Assembly: GCA_900551985.1 (NCBI GenBank)
Contig: URYG01000001.1
Coordinates: forward strand, 1 to 42,850
DNA length: 42,850 bases
Direction: 5' to 3'
Source of the DNA: an uncultured Prevotella sp.
GTDB lineage: Bacteria; Bacteroidota; Bacteroidia; Bacteroidales; Bacteroidaceae
A model generated the notes under the pieces. It was not told the origin of the DNA. It saw nothing but the letters and a program-made list of their open reading frames with translations, and ran no database searches. The translations under genes were made by a program, and so were the position numbers. Position 1 is the first letter of the stretch. Each line of letters opens with the position of its first letter. Shown here one piece after another: positions 29,781 to 37,898 of this stretch.

Positions 29781-30494
29781 ATGGATTTTAGAAAAGGAGA
29801 AATTATCGCCATCGACAAGCCTTATCGCATGTCGAGCTTTGGAGCATTGGCGCACGTACGCTATCTGCTCAGCAAGAAACTCGGCTTCAAGGTGAAGATA
29901 GGACATGCCGGTACGCTCGATCCCCTTGCTACGGGTGTGTTGGTGCTCTGCACGGGTAAATGTACCAAGCAGATTGAGCAATTGCAGACACATACCAAGG
30001 AATATACGGCTACTCTTCAGTTGGGTGCTACCACGGCAAGCTACGACAAGGAGCACAGTGTAAACCATACTTTCCCTACCAAGCACATCACCCGTGAGCT
30101 GGTAGAGGAGGTGTTGAAGCTGTTTGTCGGTGAGATTCAGCAGGTTCCACCTACCTATAGTGCCGTGAAGGTGAATGGCGACCGTTCTTATGCCCTGCGC
30201 AGAGCAGGCGAGGAGGTGCAGCTGAAGCCTAAGACCGTGCGTGTGGATGAGATCGAACTCACCGATTACAACGATGAGGAGAAGACGGCAAGCATCCGTG
30301 TGGTCTGTGGTAAGGGTACTTATATCCGATCGCTGGCACGCGACATCGGTCGTGCCCTGGATAGTGGTGCCTTCCTGACAGCCCTCCGCCGTACCAAGGC
30401 TGGAAGCTTCTCGGTAGAGAACTGCATCGACTTTGACCATTTCCAGGAATGGCTCGATGCACAGGAGATAGAAGACTGCCTTGCCAATAACTAG
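29781..30494 (+). CDS. truB: tRNA pseudouridine(55) synthase TruB
   Basis: Makes pseudouridine at position 55 of the T-loop of tRNAs. 237 residues, in the shorter TruB group without a long C-terminal extension. GHAGTLDPLATGVLVL (with the catalytic Asp near residue 45), KEYTATLQLGATTASYDKE, VPPTYSAVKVNGDRSYALRRAGEEV and CGKGTYIRSLARDIGRAL are diagnostic. It starts 3 nt after uppP, so translation is likely coupled. Confidence 0.95.
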   Translation: MDFRKGEIIAIDKPYRMSSFGALAHVRYLLSKKLGFKVKIGHAGTLDPLATGVLVLCTGKCTKQIEQLQTHTKEYTATLQLGATTASYDKEHSVNHTFPTKHITRELVEEVLKLFVGEIQQVPPTYSAVKVNGDRSYALRRAGEEVQLKPKTVRVDEIELTDYNDEEKTASIRVVCGKGTYIRSLARDIGRALDSGAFLTALRRTKAGSFSVENCIDFDHFQEWLDAQEIEDCLANN

Positions 30495-30556
30495 GCTCAA
30501 ATTTCGAGAAATGACATGAATAGTAAATCATCTTAAGAAAGGAGATATAATATCAC

Positions 30557-31741
30557 ATGAAACTATCACAATTCAACTTTAAGTTGCCAGCTGCTCAGGT
30601 GGCACTTTATCCACATAAGACTAAGCGTGTGGTCAAGACTGCTAGTGGTGAACGTACATTCGAGATTACCCGTCGTGACGAGTCTCGACTGATGGTGCTC
30701 CACAAGAAGTCTGAAACCATCGAGATGTACAAGAAGGACGAGAATGGCAAGGATATGGTGGATGCTGAAGGCAATCCAGTATTCCTGCAGTTCAAGGATA
30801 TCGTCAACTATTTCGAAGAGGGTGATACCTTCATCTTCAATGATACCAAGGTATTCCCAGCGCGTCTTTATGGTACCAAGGAGAAGACCGATGCCAAGAT
30901 CGAGGTATTCCTGCTCCGTGAGCTGAATGCCGAGATGCGTCTTTGGGATGTACTGGTAGAGCCTGCACGCAAGATCCGTATCGGCAACAAGCTGTTCTTT
31001 GATGATGTCAACGAGATGGTTGCCGAGGTAATCGATAATACCACAAGCCGTGGACGTACCCTCCGTTTCCTCTATGATGAGGATGGCAATCACGATGTCT
31101 TCAAGCGTTCGCTCTTTGCATTGGGTGAGGCTCCGCTTCCTCGCTATATCATTGATGCCCGTGAGGATCACCACGCTACAGAGGATGATATGGACGACTT
31201 CCAGTGTGTATTCGCAGAGAAGGAGGGTGCCGTAACAGCTCCTGCTACAGGTCTTCATTTCTCTCGTGAGTTGATGAAGCGCTTGGAAATCAACGGCATC
31301 AACGAGGCTTACATCACCCTGCATTGCGGTTTGGGCAACTTCCACGAGATTGAGGTAGAAGACCTGACCAAGCACAAGATGGATTCCGAGCAGATGATTA
31401 TCTCTAAGGAGGCTTGCGAACTGGTGAATAAGACCAAGCAGGAAGGTCATCGCGTATGCGCCATCGGTACCAGCGTGATGAAGGCTACTGAAACTGCCGT
31501 AGGTACAGACGGAATGATGAAGGAGTTTGATGGATGGACCAATAAGTTCATCTTCCCTCCATACGATTTCGGATTGGCTGACTGTGCTGTAGCCAACTTC
31601 TATCATCCAGAGTCAACCTTGATGATGTGTACTGCTGCCTTTGGTGGTTACGACCTGGTATATGAGGCATACAAGAAGGCTGTGAAGAATGGCTATATGT
31701 TTGGTTGCTACGGTGACTCACTGTTGATACTTCCAGACTAA
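30557..31741 (+). CDS. queA: tRNA preQ1(34) S-adenosylmethionine ribosyltransferase-isomerase
   Basis: Converts preQ1 in tRNA to epoxyqueuosine using SAM. At 394 residues it is about 45 longer than most QueA proteins; the excess lies near the N-terminus, where residues ~20-35 (KTKRVVKTASGERTFEITR) and ~55-80 (YKKDENGKDMVDAEGNPVF) split the usual YP...RDESRLMV...LFKDI sequence. The remaining core is standard: FNDTKVFPARLYGTK, EAPLPRYI, TGLHFSRELM, YITLHCGLGNF and the C-terminal YGDSLLI. Function should be intact. Between truB and folK in an operon. Confidence 0.94.
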   Translation: MKLSQFNFKLPAAQVALYPHKTKRVVKTASGERTFEITRRDESRLMVLHKKSETIEMYKKDENGKDMVDAEGNPVFLQFKDIVNYFEEGDTFIFNDTKVFPARLYGTKEKTDAKIEVFLLRELNAEMRLWDVLVEPARKIRIGNKLFFDDVNEMVAEVIDNTTSRGRTLRFLYDEDGNHDVFKRSLFALGEAPLPRYIIDAREDHHATEDDMDDFQCVFAEKEGAVTAPATGLHFSRELMKRLEINGINEAYITLHCGLGNFHEIEVEDLTKHKMDSEQMIISKEACELVNKTKQEGHRVCAIGTSVMKATETAVGTDGMMKEFDGWTNKFIFPPYDFGLADCAVANFYHPESTLMMCTAAFGGYDLVYEAYKKAVKNGYMFGCYGDSLLILPD

Positions 31742-31802
31742 ATGGTGGAATAAACAGTTTTTGTACATATAAAAGTATTTGATATTCAGTAGATAAGCTG
31801 AG

Positions 31803-31833
31803 TTATCCACAGTTTTTATAAAAGTGTGAATAA
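31803..31833. promoter_or_regulatory. two inverted DnaA-box matches before folK
   Basis: TTATCCACA (31803-31811, plus) is an exact E. coli-type DnaA box; TGTGAATAA (31825-31833) is TTATTCACA on the minus strand and also fits TTATNCACA. They point toward each other 13 nt apart and end 2 nt before the folK ATG at 31836. Function untested. Confidence 0.5.
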
Positions 31834-31835
31834 GT

Positions 31836-32243
31836 ATGTATAAAGTATATTTAAGCCTTGGAACGAATCTGGGCAACCGGAAGCGTAACATTCGTGAGGC
31901 TATTGATAAAATAGGAGAGCAGATTGGCGTGGTAGAGCGCCAGTCTGCTCTTTACGAAACCAAGCCTTGGGGCTATTCTTCTCCCAATGACTTCATCAAT
32001 TCCTGCGTGCTGGTACTCACCGCCATGGCTCCCCGTCAGGTGTTGGAGGCTACCCAGCGGATAGAGCAGGAGATGGGCAGAACCCTGAAGTCTGTAAATG
32101 GAGAATATCACGACCGCATCATCGATATCGACATTCTGATGATAGATGATCTGGTCATCGATGAGCCCGATTTCAAGATTCCTCATCCTCTGATGGAAGA
32201 GCGCGACTTCGTGATGACTCCTCTGAAGGAGATATTAGATTAA
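31836..32243 (+). CDS. folK: 2-amino-4-hydroxy-6-hydroxymethyldihydropteridine pyrophosphokinase
   Basis: HPPK, the folate-pathway pyrophosphokinase. 135 residues, compact form. YLSLGTNLGNRKRNI at the N-terminus, ALYETKPWG, and the catalytic DRIIDIDILM and IPHPLMEERDFVMTPL stretches are all conserved. It ends 10 nt before the AraC-type gene, with an AAAAAGAGA tract as likely ribosome-binding site for the latter. FolE, the first enzyme of the pathway, is encoded 17 kb upstream on the other strand. Confidence 0.95.
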   Translation: MYKVYLSLGTNLGNRKRNIREAIDKIGEQIGVVERQSALYETKPWGYSSPNDFINSCVLVLTAMAPRQVLEATQRIEQEMGRTLKSVNGEYHDRIIDIDILMIDDLVIDEPDFKIPHPLMEERDFVMTPLKEILD

Positions 32244-32253
32244 AAAGAGATTT

Positions 32254-32898
32254 ATGCAATTGTTCAGCAGTTATCATATACTTTCATGGGCAATCGTATC
32301 AATAGCTTTGATTGCTCTTATGGGATTCTATGTTGCGAGTTTGCGCTCCACCGTGAGGAGGCAAGCTTGCATCATCAATTCCATGCGTCGCCAGTTGCAG
32401 GATCTCCTGGCTTCTTCTCCCGCGGATGGAGCTTCTTTCAGAAAACGGTCTTTTGATGAAGTACAGAAAACTGCTGCCGACCAGGTTCTCCATGTCTTGG
32501 ATGCTGAGCAGGAGCTGTTTGTTAAGACCACCCTGTATATGAAGGAGTACGCTCCTTTTACCAATCCGGATCTGCGCATAGATGATCTGGCAAAAGCACT
32601 ATGTACCAACCGTACAACCTTGGCAAACTGCATTAGGAAATATACTACTGGTGACCTTACCTTATTGCAGTATATCAATCATTTTCGCATAGCTCATGCG
32701 GTGCAGTTATTGGTTGATCCGGAGAATAAGCAGACTATTTCGCAGATAGCAGAGGTTTCGGGCTATCGTTCACGTAGTGTATTCAATCGCCAGTTTGCCT
32801 TGATTTATCATTGTTCTCCATCTGTTTTTCGGGAGAATTCTCTTTGCCAGGCAGAAGGAGAGATTCCTTCTGATTTAGAAAATACGCTGGAAAAATAG
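32254..32898 (+). CDS. membrane-anchored AraC-type HTH protein (214 aa)
   Basis: One N-terminal membrane span (residues 8-30, ILSWAIVSIALIALMGFYVA) joined by a short linker to a C-terminal AraC/XylS domain of about 100 residues (LRIDDLAKALCTNRTTLANCIRK, then SQIAEVSGYRSRSVFNRQFALIYHCSPSVFR). It lacks the large sensor half seen in usual Bacteroidetes membrane AraC regulators and in its neighbour. It is the last gene of the ftsX-folK run. The last 91 nt overlap, tail to tail, the 3' end of the 406-residue AraC gene on the other strand. Target genes unknown; the pilus locus nearby is one candidate. Confidence 0.8.
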   Translation: MQLFSSYHILSWAIVSIALIALMGFYVASLRSTVRRQACIINSMRRQLQDLLASSPADGASFRKRSFDEVQKTAADQVLHVLDAEQELFVKTTLYMKEYAPFTNPDLRIDDLAKALCTNRTTLANCIRKYTTGDLTLLQYINHFRIAHAVQLLVDPENKQTISQIAEVSGYRSRSVFNRQFALIYHCSPSVFRENSLCQAEGEIPSDLENTLEK

Positions 32899-34028
32899 GC
32901 AAGCGAAGAGAATCCGCATTCGAACGCTACTTCCTGGAGTCTCTTCTCAGGCTCTTTCAGCATGATTCTCTTAGCCTCGTCTATGCGCAGGCTTGCTACC
33001 CAGCTGCTGAAGTTCATATCATATTCCTCCTTGATGAATGTGGATAGATAGGTCTTGTTGGTATATAGTCTGGAGGCAAGTTCTTCCAGGGTGAATTGCT
33101 CGTGCGTATAAGCCTTGGCTTTCACCCATGCTGCTATTCTTGGGCGCAGAATATTCCTGAAGTCTTCCTTATATGTCTTTTTTGTTCTGCTGGTTGCAGT
33201 AACTTCTTCTCTTTCAGCTTCTTCATCCTCTTCTTTCTTTTTCCTTTCCTTATGGTTCAAGTTGTTGGATTGTGTTTTGTCCATGACGGCAATCATTTCT
33301 TCGGTTGTTGCCAGGCGCAGGGTTGCGTATTCCTTGTCAAAGTTGATGAAGTTAACGGTGATATATACATTCACGGCAACGACATAGAACTGCAAAAGCC
33401 AGTTGAAGACTGCTCCTGAGGTGATGGAAAAGACGCCGAAGGCAAGCAGAATATAGAATAACCAATGGCTGATGTAGAGCCATCTGACCTGGCTTTTCTT
33501 GTCGGAAGAAAAATAATTCTCCAGCAATTCATTGCGCTGAAGATAGGTCCTATGAAAGGAAATGATATGTTGAGCGCATAGTTCTATGATACCCAGCAAG
33601 GCAATGATGAGTAGGAATTGTCTATACTCTTCAAGGGTCTCGACCATGGCAATGAGGGCAATAAATGCTGTAGCTCCAAACTTGATAGCTGTTATCTTGC
33701 AACGTTGTTTGGAGATATAGGTATAGTCGGTCAGATTGCCAAACGAAAAGGTATAGCAGATGCCTATGAGATAGAACAGGATGGTATCGAAACTGGCTAC
33801 CCACGCGTTTTCGCGGGTCCACAGACCGGTAAAGGTTGCAAGCCAGATCCAGATGTTTATGCTTATCATCCACATACCGGCGGCTAACATCCACTTGGAT
33901 TTCCGGTAGGGAGCATAGACTTCTGTCGTGGGTGACTTGAAGAAAAATAGTACGAGACCTAGGATGCAATAAATGATACTAGTCATCGTAACTAAATATG
34001 TAAAATTGCGCTCTAAGAAACTAATCAT
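32808..34028 (-). CDS. membrane AraC-type regulator (406 aa)
   Basis: N-terminal half carries six or more hydrophobic segments in residues 10-240 (e.g. YLVTMTSIIYCILGLVLFFF, WMISINIWIWLATFTGLW, FLLIIALLGIIELCA), a Lys/Glu-rich linker follows at ~262-288, and a C-terminal AraC domain of about 110 residues (FTLEELASRLYTNKTYLSTFIKE, LQEVAFECGFSSLAYFSSVFSKSEGISPSAW). The type is common near surface-structure loci in Prevotella. Promoter: minus-strand TAACTTTG at 34133-34140. Divergent to the pilus locus, so it may regulate it; that is inference. Its 3' end overlaps the previous gene. Confidence 0.85.
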   Translation of the reverse strand: MISFLERNFTYLVTMTSIIYCILGLVLFFFKSPTTEVYAPYRKSKWMLAAGMWMISINIWIWLATFTGLWTRENAWVASFDTILFYLIGICYTFSFGNLTDYTYISKQRCKITAIKFGATAFIALIAMVETLEEYRQFLLIIALLGIIELCAQHIISFHRTYLQRNELLENYFSSDKKSQVRWLYISHWLFYILLAFGVFSITSGAVFNWLLQFYVVAVNVYITVNFINFDKEYATLRLATTEEMIAVMDKTQSNNLNHKERKKKEEDEEAEREEVTATSRTKKTYKEDFRNILRPRIAAWVKAKAYTHEQFTLEELASRLYTNKTYLSTFIKEEYDMNFSSWVASLRIDEAKRIMLKEPEKRLQEVAFECGFSSLAYFSSVFSKSEGISPSAWQREFSRKTDGEQ

Positions 34029-34132
34029 AGTTTATCTTCTTTTACTTGATTCTACTTTTTTATTTACAAGGAGTCTGCTGGCTGTAGCATTGAAAACTTG
34101 TTTTCTAATAGTTGATTACAACTTTTCGTCTG

Positions 34133-34140
34133 CAAAGTTA
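34133..34140 (-). promoter_or_regulatory. -7 box of the 406-aa AraC gene
   Basis: Minus-strand TAACTTTG followed by CAG, 105 nt before the start codon. About 20 nt further upstream a TTTC string stands in for TTTG. Confidence 0.65.
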
Positions 34141-34341
34141 CAAAACATTTTCCTAAAAATGAAATTTTCTTGTCCTAAATTTGCAATAAACTGATATTTA
34201 GGTGGTTTAAGACGTATTACCCCCCCTAATGTGTTCAATCTTTTTATGTTTTAACATCTAATGGACACGATTTTTTTCTTTTTGTCTAAAATGAAAAACC
34301 CTGATTTTCTATTTTTTAAAGTCTGTTTTGCCCTTTTATTC

Positions 34342-34349
34342 TATCTTTG
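34342..34349 (+). promoter_or_regulatory. -7 box of the pilus locus
   Basis: TATCTTTG followed by TAC fits TAnnTTTG. A TTTTG lies only 11 nt upstream; nothing good at 19 nt. Confidence 0.5.
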
Positions 34350-34401
34350 TACGCGTTTTAAAAGATGTAATAGTATAGATAATAATTAAGATAATCATAT
34401 T

Positions 34402-35967
34402 ATGTTATTTGAGAGAATTGTATTAGTAGCTATATTGATGATGAATTGTTGTTTCCCGCCCCTTACTGCCCATTCGGCTGAGCAGCAACAGCAGGTTCAG
34501 CAGTTTGGGCAGACTAGGCAGTTGAGGCAGACTAGGCAGTTTGGCTTCAAGACCAACTTGCTTTATTGGGCTACCACCACTCCCAACTTGGGATTGGAGA
34601 TGGCTGCTGGAAAGAAGCATACTGCTCAGGTTTTCTTCGGTCTAAATCCGTGGAAGCAAAGTGGCGGTGACCATTCGAGTCTCCGACACTGGATGGTAAT
34701 GCCGGAATATCGCTACTGGTTCAATCAGAATTTTGAGGGTTGGTTCCTGGGTGTCCATGCTTTAGGTGGTCAGTATAATGTGGGAGGCGTGAAGTTTCCT
34801 TTCGGATTGTTGAAAGGACTGCGCGATCACCGCTATGAAGGTTGGTATGCCGGAGGCGGTATCACAGCTGGTAAGCAATGGATTCTTTCCAGGCACTGGA
34901 ATCTCGAGGCTTCGATAGGTCTTGGGTATATCCATACCAAATATGATAAGTTTGAATGTGGTACTTGTGGTGAAAAGCTCAAATCTGCCCATAAGAATTA
35001 TGTGGGACCCACCAAGGTGGCTCTTTCCCTCATTTACTTAATTCCGGGTAGGGCAGATGAAAAACGTTCAACAGATGCTCCTCGGATTATCGAGACCATT
35101 CAGCAGCCTAAGCAGAATGTACTGAAGCCGGTTCTCCAGTTGCAGGCTGTCGTTGCCGAGGCTCCAAAGATTCGTCATCTGGATAAGCGTGCCTATATCG
35201 ACTTCCCGGTCAACAGGATTGAACTGCGTGCCGACTATCGCCGGAATCCAGAACAGTTGGATAGCATCATCACTACCGTCAAGGCATTGAAGGCGGATAA
35301 GAACCTGCAGGTGATGGGCATCAACATCCATGGTTTTGCTTCGCCTGAAGGTTCGTATAAGCATAATGAGTATCTGGCAAAGAATCGTGCCATCACCCTG
35401 ACGGAGTATGTTCGCAAGATGGTGGATTTGCCTGACAGCATCTTTACGGTATCCTCTACAGCCGAGGACTGGGTGGGATTGTGTGAATATATCAAGGAGA
35501 GCAACTTGGAGAAGAAGGAGCAGCTTCTGGCGATAGCCCAGAATACGAAGCAGGATCCAGATGCCCGTGATGCGGAGCTGAAGAAGCAATATCCTGCACA
35601 GTATCTCAATTTGTTCACCAACTGCTATCCGGCTCTTCGCCATAGCGACTACCACATTACTTATAAGGTTAAGCCATTTGATGTGGAAGAGGCAAGGGAA
35701 ATCATGAAGACCAAACCTCAGTTGTTGTCGCTCAATGAGCTGTATATGGTAGCCCAGACCTACGAGGTAGGTTCCAAGGACTTCAATGAGGTGATGGAAT
35801 TGGCTGTCCGCATGTATCCAACGGATGAAACAGCCAACCTGAATGCTGCCATTATCCGTCTGAATAATGGCGATGCCGATGCCGCCAAGCCATATTTGGA
35901 TAGAGCCGGCAACTCAAAGGAAGCTGATGCCGCAAGAAAGGCGTATGAAATGATGATGATGCAATAG
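34402..35967 (+). CDS. DUF3575 barrel plus OmpA-like/TPR outer-membrane protein
   Basis: Exported 521-residue protein. After a signal peptide and a Gln-rich tandem repeat (QTRQLRQTRQ, residues ~28-48) comes a DUF3575-type region (FKTNLLYWATTTPNLGLEM, then MVMPEYRYWFNQNFEGWFLG), probably a small outer-membrane barrel. Residues ~270-370 resemble an OmpA-like domain (IELRADYRRNPEQLDSI, GINIHGFASPEGSYKHNEYLAKNRA), and the tail (~420-515) looks TPR-like. Such proteins stand first in many Bacteroidales type V pilus loci, often as two genes; here the parts are joined. Assembly role is inferred. Confidence 0.8.
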   Translation: MLFERIVLVAILMMNCCFPPLTAHSAEQQQQVQQFGQTRQLRQTRQFGFKTNLLYWATTTPNLGLEMAAGKKHTAQVFFGLNPWKQSGGDHSSLRHWMVMPEYRYWFNQNFEGWFLGVHALGGQYNVGGVKFPFGLLKGLRDHRYEGWYAGGGITAGKQWILSRHWNLEASIGLGYIHTKYDKFECGTCGEKLKSAHKNYVGPTKVALSLIYLIPGRADEKRSTDAPRIIETIQQPKQNVLKPVLQLQAVVAEAPKIRHLDKRAYIDFPVNRIELRADYRRNPEQLDSIITTVKALKADKNLQVMGINIHGFASPEGSYKHNEYLAKNRAITLTEYVRKMVDLPDSIFTVSSTAEDWVGLCEYIKESNLEKKEQLLAIAQNTKQDPDARDAELKKQYPAQYLNLFTNCYPALRHSDYHITYKVKPFDVEEAREIMKTKPQLLSLNELYMVAQTYEVGSKDFNEVMELAVRMYPTDETANLNAAIIRLNNGDADAAKPYLDRAGNSKEADAARKAYEMMMMQ

Positions 35968-35978
35968 AACGAAAAAGT

Positions 35979-36073
35979 AATTATAAGTAAAAATAGATGT
36001 AAAAGATAAGCGATTATTACGATTAAGAAATCAATATAGATATATGATAGATAAAGATAATTATAAGTAAAAT
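35979..36073 (+). repeat. repeated AATTATAAGTAAAA in the fimbrillin leader
   Basis: AATTATAAGTAAAA occurs near 35979 and again near 36060 in the AT-rich 121-nt leader of the major fimbrillin gene. No TAnnTTTG promoter is evident in between, so the fimbrillin gene may depend on the promoter before the DUF3575 gene. Confidence 0.5.
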
Positions 36074-36088
36074 TAAAACTATAGAATT

Positions 36089-37879
36089 ATGAAGAAATTT
36101 ACGATGCTTTCATCAGTGCTGGCTTCAGCACTGATGCTGACGGTTGCATCCTGCTCTAGCGAAGATGTAGCTGGCGGTGATGCTCAGAATGGTAAGGGGG
36201 CAACTTCTTATCTTGCTGTGAATATCGAGAATGTGGGTTCTGCTCCTGCATCTCGTGCTTATGACCAGAATGGTGGTACTTATGAGGATGGAACTGGTGC
36301 TGAGAGTAAGATCAGTAAGGTGCGTTTCTATTTCTTTAATGGTGATGGTACTCCATATCTGTTGGTTAATAATGAGGCCAATCAGCAGTCTGTTAACTTT
36401 TTGGATCAAACTGTTGAAACGGATGGCGCTGATCATGATCATACTACAGAAACTAAGACCAAGGCAGTGCTTGTTTTAAATGGTGAGACGAAAGCTGTCC
36501 CAGCTTCAGTCATCGCAGTGATCAATCCTGAAGTGTTGGATAATACAACACTGCATAGTGGTACTATGACTCTTTCAGAACTCCGAACATCAGCAACAGG
36601 TACGAAGTTTTATGATACAACAAATGGCTTTGTCATGTCTAATTCTGTGTACGAAAGTGCGGGACAGGACGTTTGCTCTACACCTGTAGCAAACAACGTT
36701 TTTGCTTCATCTGATGCGGCTTTGAAAAAACCTGTAGATATCTATGTAGAGCGAGTTAATGCTAAGGTGAATGCGAAGATTGATGCAACTTATCAACGAG
36801 ATGGGGAAAGCGCGCCAGCATGGACTAAAAATACTGAGGGTAAGTACCAAATTGAGGTAGGTAGTATCGACGTTACCACTTATGCAGAGAATACCAATGC
36901 AACTCCAACAACAAAAACATATCCTGTATATGCTGTAGTTCAGGGATGGCAGGTGGCTGATGCTAATGGTAAGGCTGAGGTTTGTAAGCAGATCAATACT
37001 TCATGGTATGCAGGAGAGTTAGGTATCTCTCCTTGGACAACTTCTGATTATCATCGTTGTTTCTGGTCTAAGTCTGTACCTTTCACTCAGGGTGCTCAGG
37101 GAGGAGCTAATCATCCTGTTAATCCTAAGTTTGAGGATATTACGCAGTCTTTATCTGACGATTTCTCTACAACACCTGTCTATACATTGCCAAATACGCC
37201 AAATGAGGTAATTACAAATCCTAAAACTAGTTTGAATACTTTGGCAAAACTGATTGTTGCAGCCAAACTGGTCTATAAGGATGGTGATGGTAACTATAAA
37301 TCTGCGCAAGTATGTCAGTATAGAGGTTTGACCTATCTTGGTGAGGATGCTGTTAAAAAGCAGATTGCAGGTAGCTTTACTCAATATTTTAAAAAGGCAT
37401 CAGATGCATCAGGTGCTACCATCTACAAATCCCTAGAGGCTTCTGATATTGCATTCAAGACAGTTCCTGGTTCTTCTGAAGTGAAGAATTATGAGGTAGT
37501 GGCAACACTGGCTAGCACCGTAGGTGATCTTTATGTCAAGAATGGCGAAGCATGGACAATAGTATCTAAAGACGATGTCAATGCAGCCCTTGCAAAGGAG
37601 GACGCTCAGGTTCGTACTGCTGATGGTGCTACCTATTATTATACCCCTATCAAGCATCTCGGTGACGCTGGTAAGTTGGGAGAGTATGGTATCGTGCGCA
37701 ACCATTCTTATCAGGTAACCATTCAGAACATCAAGGGTTTTGGTACTCCTGTCTATGATCCAGCCGAGGAAATCGACCCAATGATACCAAGCGATGAAAA
37801 TACTTATCTTGCAGCAAGTATCAAGGTCCTCTCTTGGCGCGTAGTATCATCTAAGGTAGATTTGGATCAAACAAAGTAA
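36089..37879 (+). CDS. Mfa1-type major fimbrillin (type V pilus)
   Basis: Lipoprotein precursor of 596 residues, near the 563 of Porphyromonas Mfa1. Lipobox VASC with Cys22. Conserved features: NVGSAPASRAYDQ, with an Arg56-Ala57 site that may be where an Arg-specific protease removes the first strand; KISKVRFYFFNGDG; and the C-terminal ILS/VLSWRVVSSKVDL donor strand. In this system a strand swap assembles the stalk on the surface. First of four lipoprotein genes. The middle (about 36.6-37.4 kb) uses more A/T-rich codons than either end, suggesting diversification by recombination. Confidence 0.9.
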   Translation: MKKFTMLSSVLASALMLTVASCSSEDVAGGDAQNGKGATSYLAVNIENVGSAPASRAYDQNGGTYEDGTGAESKISKVRFYFFNGDGTPYLLVNNEANQQSVNFLDQTVETDGADHDHTTETKTKAVLVLNGETKAVPASVIAVINPEVLDNTTLHSGTMTLSELRTSATGTKFYDTTNGFVMSNSVYESAGQDVCSTPVANNVFASSDAALKKPVDIYVERVNAKVNAKIDATYQRDGESAPAWTKNTEGKYQIEVGSIDVTTYAENTNATPTTKTYPVYAVVQGWQVADANGKAEVCKQINTSWYAGELGISPWTTSDYHRCFWSKSVPFTQGAQGGANHPVNPKFEDITQSLSDDFSTTPVYTLPNTPNEVITNPKTSLNTLAKLIVAAKLVYKDGDGNYKSAQVCQYRGLTYLGEDAVKKQIAGSFTQYFKKASDASGATIYKSLEASDIAFKTVPGSSEVKNYEVVATLASTVGDLYVKNGEAWTIVSKDDVNAALAKEDAQVRTADGATYYYTPIKHLGDAGKLGEYGIVRNHSYQVTIQNIKGFGTPVYDPAEEIDPMIPSDENTYLAASIKVLSWRVVSSKVDLDQTK

Positions 37880-37898
37880 ATTATTCATATTCAATATA

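Larger units (their letters stand above)
34029..34401. other. 373-nt divergent region between AraC gene and pilus locus
   Basis: Contains the minus-strand -7 box (34133-34140) with about 100 nt leader, a C6 tract near 34221, and the plus-strand -7 box (34342-34349) about 53 nt before the DUF3575 gene. No further genes or known RNA were recognised. Confidence 0.55.

Noticed and set aside
31742..31835. Chromosomal replication origin
   Set aside because: Only two DnaA boxes, no dnaA, dnaN, AT-rich unwinding cluster or other origin features nearby.
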